Assembly (NCBI GenBank): GCA_016859345.1
Contig: CM029121.1
Location: 11,101,411-11,165,410 of the forward strand
From: Istiophorus platypterus
Lineage: Eukaryota; Chordata; Actinopteri; Istiophoriformes; Istiophoridae
Length of the DNA stretch: 64,000 bases
Reading direction: 5' to 3'
Positions 1 to 12,633 of the stretch are shown piece after piece. The number at the start of each line of letters is the position of its first letter. Within the stretch, counting starts at the first letter, position 1. The translations under genes and the position numbers were made by a program. Below the pieces are notes generated by a model. The model was given only the letters and a program-made list of their open reading frames with translations, did not search any database and was not told the origin of the DNA.

Positions 1-3000
1 TTTGTTCAAAATTGTGCAGTCAACTCCATAGCTAAACAGAAAATAGGCATTCATAATTGAAATAAGGTCAGTTAGTATTCGTATAAAGCACATCTAAATC
101 TGTTGTTTGTGTACACTGCTATGATTTGTGGGGAATACCTAGCTCTGCAATCAGAGGTAAATTTCATTTCACATTTCCTCAGTGCAAAATCAGCTCATAT
201 AATGAATTAATGATAAATTGTCACTTTTTAATGTTTTCAAATGGTTTAATATGAAAATATCTCCCTAACATGATTTTCGATCAAAAATTAACAAAACTGA
301 AAATAAACCGCATGGAAGCTTTTTAGCTTTAACAGTGTTGAGCCTCTATCTCAACATTTTTAAACATAATCCCAGAGTGAAACAACTATACAGAGGCTCT
401 TTGGCCATATATGTGAAAGTATGATCAAATACAATAAAGTGGTGAAATACAATAAAGTGCACCAGTACATATAAGTGCATTCTTTTTTAATATTTCTCTA
501 TAATCACGGAAGTATATTTGTTTATGGTGCCTACCATAGAACAAGTGTAAAAGTGTAATAGTGTAATGTACAATATATTAATATATTTATAATTACAAAT
601 TCTACCTACAGTATCTGTCTATACTTTTTATTCTGTACTTAAATGTGCATTTCAATCTGCTCTTTTAAATGTGTGGGTTTAGTAACCATGTTCACTATGT
701 TCTCAATTTAACGGTATGAATGTTCTGAGTGACAAAAATCTTTCTATCCTTCTATTAGTCTATGTCCTGACAAGTGACATATCAAATATGTTTTTAAATA
801 CTATATGGTCATCAGTGAATGTTAAGTAAACACACCGAGTGGTTGTACATATGAGTAACTACTGGCCCTTTTTTAATGCAAACGTGGAGATTGAGAGTTA
901 TTATGATAAATGGACGGAGACAAAGTCTGTTAATTTATTCTCCCTCTGGCTCCTGCTTATTGGTCAATTTTAAGGATGCTTATTTCACCCCTGCTGCACT
1001 CTTTATTGTGTGAGTGTGTGTGTGTGTCTACACCTGAGTGTCTGTGTGCCTCCATTAAAGGAAAGATAGGAGATTATAACAGTACCTATGGTAATTTGCA
1101 TGTTTCACCTTAAACAAGAAGACTCACCTCAATTATGTGGTTAGTTCTCTGGGAAGAGTTTAAAGGATGGAGTTTAGGCAGGTGAGAAATACATCAGTCT
1201 GCCACAACATTCACACCAATATTAGTTACTGTTTTGAATGTTTTGGCTGAATAGTGTATATATGGAGTATATATGTCATATATATATATTTGTGTGTGTG
1301 CGTATACGCGTGTGTTTGTGTATTTTACATATCATAGTCACTCCATTCCGTAGGCTTGCTGTTACATTGCTGCAGTGTAGTAGCTTGATGTGCTAACAAA
1401 GCAGCAAAAGCTGCTCTGACTTGACTCTGAAGCTGCTAGTCTTTCTTTACTTGTAAAAAGTTGTAGTCGAGGCTTTACTTTCAAAAAGTGCTTGAGGCTA
1501 TGACTGTAACAGGATTAGATTCTTATCTACAGAAGATTTTTTTATACATTGTTCATTAAATCTAAGTAATTTTTACTGTTTGTAAGACAAAACAACACCT
1601 CAAACTCTGGCAACTTGAGATTTTTGAGATTCAAACAATTACTGTATCTAATCAAAAAGATTATCGACAGATTCAAAAAGTAGACATGGATTAGCCTACA
1701 CAGTTCAGCAGAACTGCAGTAAAGAAGTAAGTGAAGGATTGGAGTTCAATGTGCCATTTGTAGGCACTGCCACTATGAGGCAGACAGTGACAGAGCGAGT
1801 GCACAAGTAGGAGAATTTATGTCTGAGGCAGCTACACTCTGGCTCTACTGTGCTCAACACATCTGAAATTCTGTACTACAGAAATTGCTGCAGGTGTTGG
1901 TGAATTAAGGTGGACTCTTCTTCTCAAAAACTGTTCTGGTAACCCAGGCTTGTTCACTTAACATCTCAAGGTTTCACACATTCAGACTTGCATATACACC
2001 TCGGCCCAACTCACTTTGAAACATAAACATAGTAGGTACACAGTTGCTGGATAAGTGAATTGCTGCATAAGCCCCCTATCTAAATCTAAACACACTTCTC
2101 TTGTTACCAAACATCTCCAAATAACACTGCCCATTACTATACTATTTAAACCAGTGATAACTAACACACTGACATTCATTTAGGGTCTTAATGAACCTGG
2201 CTCTCAATGGATTCATTTCTCAGCTGGGAAAGCAATCTGCCCATCAGCTACCATCATTACTAAGCCTCCCTTGTACCACACAGCATCACCAGAGAACAAT
2301 CAAGCCTCCTTTCCTGACTGTGATGACTCAAGTATGGCAAGTGACAAGTAGACCAGTGGGATATTTTTATTTGGGGGCTTTGAGCAGTAAGAGCTTGCTC
2401 CTCGGTGTTCAAATGAGAGATGAGGGAGTGAAATGCAGCAGAATTGGAAGTGACAGAAATGTGTTGAGATGGCTTGCACTTCTTGCACTTCTGCTTGTGT
2501 TCATGTACATGGAAATGTATAAATTGTAAGCTGTAATTCCACACGTGCACTGTTGTGAATAATACTTTGGCATGAGAACCTGGCTTTGACTTGTATATAA
2601 AAAGAAAGGGAACAGTACACCCAGCTGTTGTGTTCATACTATAAACATAGTTACTCTTATGCTTCATCAGCACAACAGCTCAGGATTCAATTGCATCTAA
2701 CTACTTGTATCATACTGACACAGATAAAGGTGTAAAGGAAAACTGCATTTCTCTACATAAAAATAATATGCGTCTGATAAACACATAAATGCAGCCAGTC
2801 TCTTTCATTTAGAATGAAGCTGTGTATGGTGACACCTGTTTACCATATTTATTTTGCTATAATGACAGCGAAGCAGGTGCCACAGTCATTAGGAGGATAA
2901 TTGGAGTTGAGTGCAAGGCCCAGGCTCAAGTCTCCAAGGCCACAAGGGTCCATGCAACTCAAGTACCTTTAAGCAAAAACCAAGCCCTTTCAAGCAAAAA

Positions 3001-3296
3001 CGTTTTTTCTCGGCCATGTCACCAACCAAATTAAGACAGGCTGATACGCCGCTGCTGACTTTGCTATGTAATGAATTATCAATAACTATTGACACCATGC
3101 ACTGTAAAGTCGGCTACACATGATCAGCAACAAAACAACTTTGTGCTTGCTGAACAATTGTGTCTAATTGTTTATTGACAAGTGCAATGTGCCTGTTTTG
3201 AAAAGGCTGCCCTGAGTAACAACTTTGGCACCAGACTGTTGTGGTCAAAGTTTAGATTAATTAATAGCTGACCCTGCTTGACTGTGTTCTGAGCTC
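1..3296. other. Non-coding region distal to trim44 (3' flank or 3' UTR)
   Basis: No convincing coding exon was recognised here. The open frames present (for example around 2191-2673 and 2822-3123) overlap on both strands and have no recognisable protein character. Small TG and AT-rich stretches occur near 1010-1030 and 1255-1320. The part next to 3297 may be trim44 3' UTR: an AATAAA on the minus strand lies at 3171-3176. Confidence 0.6.
3171..3176 (-). promoter_or_regulatory. Candidate poly(A) signal AATAAA (minus strand)
   Basis: The plus strand reads tttatt, which is AATAAA on the minus strand. It lies about 120 bases beyond the TAA at 3297-3299, and the minus strand then becomes GT-rich around 3120-3145, as expected of a downstream element. 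It suits the 3' end of trim44. A single hexamer in AT-rich DNA is weak evidence on its own. Confidence 0.35.
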
Positions 3297-3400
3297 TTAG
3301 CGGATCTTGGGACGTGACATGATGTTATCCCTTAGGTCGTCAGCTTTGCTCAAAAATGGACCTCTCGATATAATGGACGGTCTTTCATTCATTTTGGTAA
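3297..3400 (-). CDS. Candidate last exon of trim44 (uncertain)
   Basis: On the minus strand a 36-codon open frame ends at a TAA (3297-3299). It encodes a protein-like tail containing GPFLSKADDLRDNIMSRPKI. A possible acceptor AG lies at 3401-3402, and a poly(A) signal follows the stop by about 120 bases. The location, about 475 bases after exon 3 on the same strand, fits a terminal exon. Against it: the best exon-3 donor (GTGAGA at 3870-3875) is in phase 0, whereas this frame needs one base carried over. A phase-0 join at the same acceptor would instead stop after three residues, giving a total of 343 residues, close to the human TRIM44 length of 344. I do not recognise the tail from known TRIM44 proteins. 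A random open frame of this length is not rare. Confidence 0.25.
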
Positions 3401-3875
3401 CTACTTTCAGGTCTCAGCAAAAATGTTCACAACAAACTAAGTTTTAACAAACTTCTCAAGTGTATCCAGTATAATTTGTCAGAGAAATTCACATCAGTAA
3501 ATTTTTCAAAGATTAAGAAGCCTACCTTGAAAATAAATTGAATAATATACCATTAATTTATTCCATGAAGAAATCACCTTCAGAGGGCTGTACTATAGCA
3601 AGACCAACACCTCCAAATACATCAGATGTGTTAAGTTTATGGAATTTGACTCTAGTATTATAAGAAAAAAAAACATTTCTTCACATTCTAAGTATCCTAA
3701 ACCTCCAACATCATGTAAAATAAATTATGCCATGCTGGATGTCAGTTACACTCGGTTCCTGTACCAGTATCAACTTGCTAAACTTTCTACCTGCACTTGA
3801 CTTTGCAGTGAGAGGGACTCAAAGAGCTGATTGTAAGCTGTTAAAGGAAGCTAAAGGAAGACAGGTTCTTCTCAC

Positions 3876-4172
3876 CGGTACTCTGTGAGCTGGTCCGGGC
3901 CCGCCTACGAGGATCTCTGCTACCGCTGCAGGACCTATTGCCTGGGCCTCAGCTTGTTCCAGCAGGCACAGCTGGTGTGTGATGTTAGCCATCTCCTCCT
4001 GCAGCCGCTCGGTTTGGACAGTGATTTCTGCAATTTTCTCTGCAGCGGACGCTGTCAGGAACGCCTCTTTGAGGTCTACCAGGTGAAGGGTCCTCTTCTC
4101 CTCCAGATGCACCAGTTTGCGGAGGTCATCAAACTGGCTGTTCACATAGGCCTCTAGCTCCTCGGTGGACAT
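3876..4172 (-). CDS. trim44: trim44 exon 3 (coiled-coil C-terminal part)
   Basis: This exon encodes 99 codons, from MSTEELEAYVNSQFDDL to about HRVP. It opens directly after a TCTTAG acceptor at phase 0 and can close at the donor CCG|GTGAGA. The peptide is helical and heptad-like (EEKRTLHLVDLKEAF, then EKIAEITVQTERLQEEM). It lines up with the human TRIM44 region around EEQKALHLVDIQEAM (from memory), the coiled coil behind the B-box that mediates self-association. If the donor were not used, the frame would run 18 codons further to a stop at 3819. Exons 1 + 2 + 3 give 340 residues with one copy of exon 2, against 344 in human, so little or nothing of the protein is missing. TRIM44 lacks a RING domain and acts in the ubiquitin system as a stabiliser of partner proteins. 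Confidence 0.85.
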
Positions 4173-7100
4173 CTAAGATACGTGGAGGAGACAGACAAGG
4201 GAAGTATATAGAAATTAACAAAGCAAATTCATTTAGAGAAAAGAAAAGAGATACTGGGGTGCAATGTTAAATAAATCTGAATTCATTATTTGAGTATATA
4301 TGTGAATCACTGAGATTAACTGATAAAAAAAGAGGACAGAGATAAACAGCAAACTCAAAAACAAGTAAATAAAAATGGATATGAGATGTCAAAAAAGTTT
4401 AGGATATGAACTGAACATCTAGCAATGAAATAGAGAGATGCACATAGAATGACCACAGTATAGGAGGCAGACAGAAACTTCTATCTTCTACTTTGACATG
4501 TGAATATTATTTTAATAAACCCACTGGCCTCTGTCATGCAATAGCTAATTGACAGCTTGAAGCAAATCCCTTGAACGTAAACTCCATGCATCCCATCTGT
4601 AAATAGAGACCTCAGCGGCTCCTTCTACCACAGCAAGCCATCTGTTTGGCTTTCAAGGCAGTGGAAATGCTCACTGAGATACCCCTTTAATTCCTTTCCC
4701 TGTTCCCCAATGAGCCTCTCTTTAGATATGACTCATTACACTAAAACACCTCAATGAACAGACTCCTCCCTACAATCCTTCCCACTAAGATGGCTCCACC
4801 TCCAACGCAGATGATGTCATGATGTACAACACCCCACAGTCCCTTGTCATGATCCCTGCTCCTGAATATGTTATAATCACTTCAATCTACAAACATCAGC
4901 TGCTCTCTCTCTCTCTCTCTCCTCTTCCCTTGAGCAGAAATTCACTCTCTTCCTTTCCATCTATTTTATCTTGTTTGCCCTAAGCCACCCTCTCTCTGGT
5001 GAAGGATTCATCACTCTCCACTGAGGTTGGCAGGGCCAAAGCGAGCCCTAGGGCCCCAAGGTTTTATCATGTATTTGCCATTTCTGCACAAGCAATCAGA
5101 TTCTCCAAATTGCCCATTAACCAAGCGCAAGAAGTAACATTTTTAATTTACTTTCTTTGAGCAGAGAAATGAACATTGTTCATTCCAAATCAGACAGCGA
5201 GTTAGTTAACATCTAATTGAAAAGCAAAGAGTCATTTTCCTTTTTTGCTTCAACAAAGTCAAACAAATGCCCTGAATACATGTCTGATAGATGAGGAACA
5301 GTAAGCCACAACAGGGTTGGACTAGCAACATCCTCCATTACTTGTCCAGATACAGAAGCAAAATGTATCTGTGAATGTGGGGGACTGAAGAGAATGAAGC
5401 AGCACTTTCCAAATCTATCTTTTTATGTCTGAATGAATGAATGAAGGAATGAATGTAATAAACAGAGCTATAGAACAAAGTGTTCAAATATAATAAATCC
5501 ATGCTAAATTGCAATATAGGCTGATTAAATCTTCTAGAAGACACATCATTTTAAACGTGAGCAGTGAGCACTTAAAAAGCATATTAGGAAATTACAAGGC
5601 ATTTACTTCTTCATTTCATGCTGGGGCCAGAATTTAATGCTTAAGCTGTTGCCAATGTCTTGATGTCTCTGAAATCTTTCTCTAAGTTGATTCTGACTGA
5701 GGTGTCATGGATGCCATGGAATATCAAAAAACAATCACTATTCAAGGCCAGTTCCCTTCACATATGAATCATCCTTTCAAATATTCATTTCAAAAAGGTA
5801 CAACATCTACTAGACATTTACATTTATTGTTAGTTAGCCAAAATAAACTATATCTATGTGTCAAATATAGATATATCAATGAATTCATCAAAAGCTTGCA
5901 GTAGCAGTAATTGGTTCACGAGTTAATTCCATGTCAGATGTAACTTTAGCTTTCAGCATTCAGCAGGAATATGAAAAGTTTAATTTTACCAACAGTATTT
6001 ATTTTAAATTGCTACTCTATCAATAACTTAAAATGAAACCCTGTAACTTTTGAATTTAGAAACTATGCAATCTTCATTTTGCAAATAAAAAGTTAATTTA
6101 ATGACCAGTAGCTTTTGGTAGCTCATAAAATCTAATTTAACATGAGCAAGTATGCTAATGTTATAAGAACTCCCATATACACACATATGCACTGCTGCAC
6201 CACACGTGTCCATATGTATCTCATCAGTAGAAGTTAAATAGACAACAGACTACCACTAATGAATGTCTCCAGTATGATTTAACTTTATATGAAACAGTTT
6301 TACATACACATGTCATTCAGTACACATATATTAATTAAAATAAAATTTGTATCTGCATATTTTCTTCTTTTCTCGTAACAAAAAGTTTCAGAGAATGGAG
6401 AAAATGCAGTTATCATAAATCATAAAGAACAATGCTAATGGAGAGAGAAGCTACAACATGAAGTATCTTATCCGACATTAATCACCACATCCCCTATCTC
6501 CAGGACCCCTTCAGAGCTCCCTGCCCTCTCATCGAGTGGCAGGGGGCTCAGTGGCAGATGGGAACTGTGGTCCTGGATCAGTGCTCTTTGTGTTTTTTTT
6601 GAGCAGGAGCCCTCTGCCCTTGGACCTTTCACTCAGTGATAGAGTTTCTCTGAGAATTTGTCCTGCTAGCAAGGAAGGAGCATTCATCCGTGCTAATCTT
6701 CATTTGCATTGCTGCAAGTTGAGGCCATGAAATGAGGCCTCGGGAGAGACACTGGCACAGTGCTTACAAGGGCAGAGTTGGAGTAAGGACGAAAGATGAG
6801 AGGGAGGGCACAAGCAGAGGTAGGACATCAGGCCAGCAGATTAAAAAAAAAGCTAATTTCTTTTTCAAGCAAAGGAAGGATGCTAGGAGAGCAAATTACA
6901 AAGGCCAAATTCTATTTTTAGTAGTGTTTCTACCATGCTTTGTATTTTTACCTTGGAACCTTTTTATCTGAGAAATGCAGGGAAATGGTAATACAAGCAA
7001 AACAAAAAAGAAAAATACAGACTTGTGAAATGTAATCAGCAGTCACAACACACCAAAATGGTTATTTTAGCGAGAAAAGGGCAACTTGGACCTTGATTTC

Positions 7101-7999
7101 ACAAATTTATGTACATTATATTGAAGATTTGAAAGGTGGGCTGAAAGCGAAAATTCTGAGGAAAAACACTCTTCGTGACTGAAAATATGTCCTTAGGAAG
7201 CTGAGATATGTGGCTTACTAAAAATAGAAAACCTCTATCACATTCCACTAAGACATCACATGCTTACAATATACCGAGACACGCAAATAGAATTAGCCAA
7301 ACACACTCGTGCACTTTGGGTTATGCTACTCATTAGTGTTGATGAAAAATGCTGCAGAACAAGATTCAAAGACCTTGGAAATGAAAACAGATCATTGTAT
7401 TACTTTGGTGAGATATGAGTGAGCTAAAGTAAGCTTAAAAAGAGCTGGCAATAAATATCAAAGTAACCTTAGCGTTTAATCTTAACCTTGTCAGCCACAC
7501 AGATACTTCAGTAGGCCCATCATCACAAATGCTTTCTGTGAAAAAAAGTATTTAATTTTTTAACTAACTCCCAAAGTTTCAACAAATATCATGTGTTATT
7601 TGAAAGTATGAGAGTAAGAAACCCCATTGATACAATGGTGCATTTAACTTGAAATGGACTATTTCCCCTTATTTTGAGCAATCTGTAGCTTCAATTAAGT
7701 ATTAAGATTGCATTTTTAAAAAAAAATAAGGATAAACAGGAAAAAAAGTTGTATCTAACATTAATGCTTCGGAAGAGTAGAGTCCAAATGGTTAACTTTC
7801 TTTGATTATTCTCATTACCAAATCAGAGCCAGTCCTGCTGCTTTTTCAGAGGCCTATTTGTATGATTCTATTTTAACAAGACTAGGTCGAACCTATGTCT
7901 GGACTGAGGATGGTCATTGTGCATGAGTGAGGATGTAGTTGAAAAACTGATGTGGAACCACTTAAAAAAGCTACTTTCAATGGAAGGTAGCTCAAACCT

Positions 8000-8660
8000 G
8001 CTGGAAATGTCGCAAAATGTCGCTAGATGATGTAATACGCTAATTAGCATATTTATGGCGTCATCACGTAATATTCTACCTTGTGTCAGTCAGTTTCAGC
8101 CCTTCATTGTTTGTTCTCTCTCCCACTGTCTGCGCTCACATACGTAGTATTTTAATCCAGCCGAATTCCTAATAAAGCTGTTCTCATTTAAGGTTTTCCC
8201 TTTCTGGTGTCAGACAACGGAACAAGTATGAACAGTGACAGAAATAAACTAGATGTTAACCTGCAGACAAATCCATGCCATTTCCAAGCTGCTGCTCTGC
8301 ACTGCTAAAGTCCTGATTTCATAAACACGCTATATTTACTTGTAAAATGATCACTCAGAGCGTAAGTTAGAAGTTCATTTACGTTAATGTCAGTTACATT
8401 ACTGTCAATTGAATGAGATGCGTAGAGAGCCTGTGGAGGGAGAGCCTGACCTTGCCTTTGCAAAGGGATACTGGCAACTCTCTGATATAGACAGTAGATA
8501 AGGTTTGTCCAAAAAGTGGCTAGATTTGTCACTAGGTGCTTTTTTGAAAAAAAAAAGTGACCAATGCAAAAAAGACGCAAATTTGGCAAAACGGCCTGCA
8601 AACGTCCCTCTGATGGCGTAATAGTAACTATTTGCACCAATTCATTTTAAAGGAGCAGAA
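8000..8660. repeat. Probable non-autonomous DNA repeat (unclassified)
   Basis: The stretch contains short motifs that recur within it: gtcgctagatgatgtaata near 8019-8037 against gtggctagatttgtcactag near 8515-8534, and a ggcgt..aat motif near both ends (about 8057 and 8615). Its base composition is less AT-rich than the neighbouring intron. From memory, blocks with this gtcgctag motif are common in fish genomes, but I cannot name the family. The boundaries are approximate. An inner palindrome GCTAATTAGC lies near 8038-8047. Confidence 0.35.
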
Positions 8661-10033
8661 GCCAATGGAGAAAGCCAGACACTCGGCTGGCTGACCAATA
8701 GTGTAACTTCATCAGTCAGTCAGTCGCTCAGTGAGCAACATTCGTGTTAACAGGGCTGGCCCTGCTGTTGTGGTCCAGCTAAAAAAAAAGGCTTAAAACG
8801 AATTAATTGAACATTGAACTTGGATTTGTCCTTGCCCTTGGCAATAGTGGCCATGTTCCAACTGAGCACCAGTTTCTCTCTCTCTCATGCTCTCTGTTAT
8901 CTCCCCCTGAAATTAGGATCTTCAATTTGGCCTCTAACACAACTCAGCAATACACAGAAAATTAATTTGTGAAACAAAACATTTTCAAAAGTCATATAAA
9001 GTAATATAAAGAGGGGAAGTAAGAGATGTTAAAAAAGAGAGAAAAATGAGACGAAAGGCCTATGGTTTTATAAAAGTACGGTTTCAATATCCAGCACCTT
9101 TTTATTAGTTTTGAGTGTAGCAATGTCCGCCAAGCAACTTTCTGGGGAATGATACCGAATAATTCAATTAAAATACTGTGAGTGGAGATAGAAAGGGAAT
9201 GGCAGCCTTAAAGAGCAATGGGAAAGTGGGTAGAAAGAGGAAAGAAGGAGGAGGAGGGAGAAAAGGATGAGGTAGAAGAGGACAAGAAAAAGCAGGATGA
9301 ATAAACCTAACAGCAGCAGCCAAGTCTTTTCATGCCTCTCCCGTCTGTTCCTCAGCCTCGGCACCCTAAGACAGCTTTAATGTGTCTGCTGCTCTTGTAG
9401 ATTTTATGAGGCGGGGAAAATGGATGTAGCCACTGCACACACATACACATTTGTGACTGAGCTGATGTTGCCGTGCTGCTTCCAGATATCGGACTCCTCT
9501 CTCCATAGCTGCAGAGAGCAGCTCCACATGAAGGGTGTGCCCTGGATGACACCCAGCACAGCAGAGATTAAGTAAATAAAACATGAGAGCGGGGGATAGA
9601 TCCTGACTACCTGCTGTCCTGGTCTGAAGCCACAACATGCTTCACATATCATGTCCAGCTCTCTGATGGTAAGAAACACTAGCTGGCCGAGTGACAGACA
9701 GCCATCAAGGCCCCTCATGTTATGTTATGCCTCCAGCCCTCCATTAATATGTATGCAGCCTCATCACTGTTTTTTGCATTATATTCCATTCCCCTGTGGA
9801 GAATGGAGATATGAGCTTTGAGAGATTAAAATCCCCACACCTGCGGCAAAGTACATAATTAAACAGGCTAGATTTGATAAGCAAACAGCAGCTAATGGTT
9901 AAATCTATTCATCCACCCCTCACCTCCTCACAGACAGCCACGCACATCTCTCCCTCTCTTAAGTCCTTTAGGATGTCAGTACCATGCAATTTAACCTCCT
10001 CCAACTTCCAATGTCTATCTCTTTCCCTCTTTA

Positions 10034-10058
10034 GCTCCGTCTTTCTCTCTCTCTCTGT

Positions 10059-10118
<60 letters not shown>
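10034..10118. repeat. CT then (CA)29 microsatellite
   Basis: A CT-rich run leads into an uninterrupted CA dinucleotide array at 10061-10118 (58 bases, 29 units) inside the trim44 intron. Confidence 0.97.
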
Positions 10119-10121
<3 letters not shown>

Positions 10122-10955
10122 CTTCCCTCACCTGGAGCAGTCACTCTGATGGTTGCCTGTCATGCATAATAAGAAATGCTGACATTTGAGAGTGCAGGGA
10201 GGACACACCGACAAATCCACATAATGGTGTCTAACACAGTGCCCTGCGAGGGAGCAGATAAGTGGTTTTCACCAAACAAACTGCACCTCTACAGTGGAGA
10301 AGCACAAGACTAAATGTCCAAGAAGTCCTTGGGGCAGCATTGATATTTCAGCAAGATAATAGACATGAACCCGAGAGGGGTGACGGCTACCAGAAAAAGT
10401 GTTACCTCTCACAGGCCAGTCAAATTAACCTTCTACATTAGGCCACTGTGCTTGGGCCACATCTCTGCAGGTACTGAGCAACGCTTCTTTGTGCCATCCG
10501 GTGGGTTCAAACACAGTTATAGAAGGAGAGCATAAGGCAGAACAGGAGCACAAAGGGGTTGAGAGAGCAGGTGCAGCTGCTGTCAAGTGTAAATAGCTGA
10601 GACCATAGCCAGGACATAGCTGTATGTCCCTGATCTTGCTGTTCACTGTTGCATCTCTTACTGCACAATACATAACTGTCTGTGGTCAGGTTTTATTTTC
10701 AGTGCAAGAACATGTCCCCACTATGGCATCTGTAATGGAAATACAGCCACAGTTTTCAAGGTTGACTTGTCATGAAAATTCAGTTTGAGTAGCTTTTGTT
10801 TTGGTTCATGACTGGGGACTGTGCATGAAATGCACCAGTGCGCCCTTCTTTTTCAGATGGGAACCTGGGAAGGTTATACAAAAAGGTTGAAGGAAGGATA
10901 AGATGATTATTTTGGCCCGTGACCCTTAATTCACGTCTTTGTTTCACAAACAAAT

Positions 10956-10981
10956 CTTCCCCTTCCCCTTCCCCTTCCCTC
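10956..10981. repeat. Short CTTCCC-type tandem repeat
   Basis: About four copies of a six-base pyrimidine unit. The left edge of the tandem duplication follows 11 bases later. Confidence 0.85.
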
Positions 10982-10991
10982 AATAACTACC

Positions 10992-12633
10992 ATCACTTGC
11001 TCCAACAGCATTTACATCAGCAGAAAACTGAGGTCAACCTCACTTGCATGAGTATAGAGGTGTGGGTGTGAATGGATTTAAAGAATTTAAAGATGCAGTC
11101 AAAAGGTCTTGAAATAAATAACTGCCTTCTTTAATGTTAGTATTGACTCCTCACCATGGCAATTTTAAAGGTGTATTGAGCATTACTGTTGTATTGGGCT
11201 ACATTATATTTTAAAGGCTTTTTTAAAATTCTGTCCATCGTATTTATTTATACCCTTTACAATTTAACACAGTGTATAATACACCACCTAGATTGAATAC
11301 AAGGATTTTTTTTTGTCAACATACTGAGTTCAACGAGGGTTTAAAGACAGCCAGAGGCTATTCAGTATTCAACGTTCCTCACTATTTTATACATGACAGT
11401 GCCTAAGACACAGCCACTTTCAAAAATACAACCTCTGACCTCGCACAGAAATGCTGAGTCAAAAAAAAGACATCAACTGTAGCCTGAAAACAATATGACT
11501 CAGTAATCATGCAATGATGCCATCAGTCCTACACATCAAATAGAATTATACAGTATCTGCAGAAACTCAATAGGAAAGATCTGTGATCTGTGAATGGGGC
11601 ACCATGAAAAATATATAGATTGAAATAATTAGCTCCCATGTTTACTACCCAGTGCCTTTATGACATAATCTCTTTCTAATCCCTCTTTATCTCATTCTAG
11701 ACTGCTGTGTTTCTTTTGCTGCAGAGTCTACACCGCTGCAGTACTTACTGCTTTACCCACTGAATTAGAAATGAGTGATGGTTATTATTATCATATATTT
11801 TTTTTTGCTCTGCTCTGGCTTCCCACGGTTTAAAACCAGGTTTCAATCAAGATCTTTTTTTTATAAAGCATTACAAGAAACCTACAAAAACTAATAAGAC
11901 GATAGAATCCTATATATGCATACAAACACACACACACACATATATATGTGTAAATATATAAGTTTACAATGAAAGCAAACATTCATTTAGCTTTGTCTGA
12001 AATGCAAAAAGTGAATATAACATCCGGGCACAGCACTGAGAAATCTCTTTGAAAGAAAATCAGCGGCAAATAAAATCAAACTACATGGCACAGTTACATA
12101 ATGAAAAGCATTATAATGTGTACACATTACGCTGTCATTCCGCAGAAGGAGGTCAAATCCACCTTTTATTGCTGCTGGAGCTCATTACTAAATGAGAACA
12201 GTAGTGTGCAAATCTTTTGTGATTTAATATATAACTCAAGTTAGGATTCAACTCAGCTCTCAATCATGTATGCAGGAGTTTGCACTCACCTCAGGGTTGG
12301 TCCACTTGGTCTTGATCTTCTCGGCCATCTGTTGTGTACAGCCCAGCAGGTCATAACCCTGCCTGCTCTACAGGAGGAGCAGACAAACAAAAATTAAACA
12401 AGACTGAGTATTCCACTACATAAGCACATAAAGCACAGCAGGTAAACAGAGATTCATTCTGTGTGAGTCAAATGAAGGAGGAAACACTCAGTTAGTTATT
12501 AGCTTATAATCTTTTAGAAGAGCACATAATTAACTTGTGTTTTACAGGTCAACAGTCAATCACAGGCCGCAATTTTGAATATAAAGTTTGACATTCTACA
12601 CGCTCAATGCAGTATGGTTCAACAGGAAATCAT
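10992..12633. repeat. Tandem duplication, unit A (1642 bp, carries trim44 exon 2 copy A)
   Basis: This block is repeated head-to-tail immediately afterwards as unit B. Reading the two side by side, the only difference I found is a CA run of seven units here (about 11926-11939) against eight in unit B. The block holds intron sequence on both sides of one 78-bp coding exon. The left edge begins with ATCACT, which also occurs at the junction and just beyond unit B. Confidence 0.95.
12290..12367 (-). CDS. trim44: trim44 exon 2, copy A
   Basis: This 78-base exon encodes 26 residues: SRQGYDLLGCTQQMAEKIK followed by TKWTNPE. It sits between an acceptor CTCCTGTAG and a donor GAG|GTGAGT, with both junctions in phase 0. 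It corresponds to the human TRIM44 segment leading from the B-box into the coiled coil (SGGLKAAMIELVERLKFKSS, from memory). An identical exon with identical splice sites lies 1644 bases upstream in transcription at 13934-14011. Because 78 is divisible by three, including one or both copies keeps the frame. Copy A is the one next to exon 3. Confidence 0.85.

Larger units (their letters stand above)
4173..12289 (-). other. trim44: trim44 intron between exon 3 and exon 2
   Basis: This intron is about 8.1 kb if exon 2 copy A is used. It begins with GTGAGT next to exon 2 copy A and ends with TAG before exon 3. Contents recognised: a (CT)n run near 4903-4920, a (GAAT)n patch near 5430-5455, a probable non-autonomous DNA repeat at about 8000-8660, a CT/CA microsatellite at 10034-10118, a CTTCCC-type repeat at 10956-10981, and the left part of the tandem duplication from 10992. 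No further exon was recognised. Confidence 0.7.
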
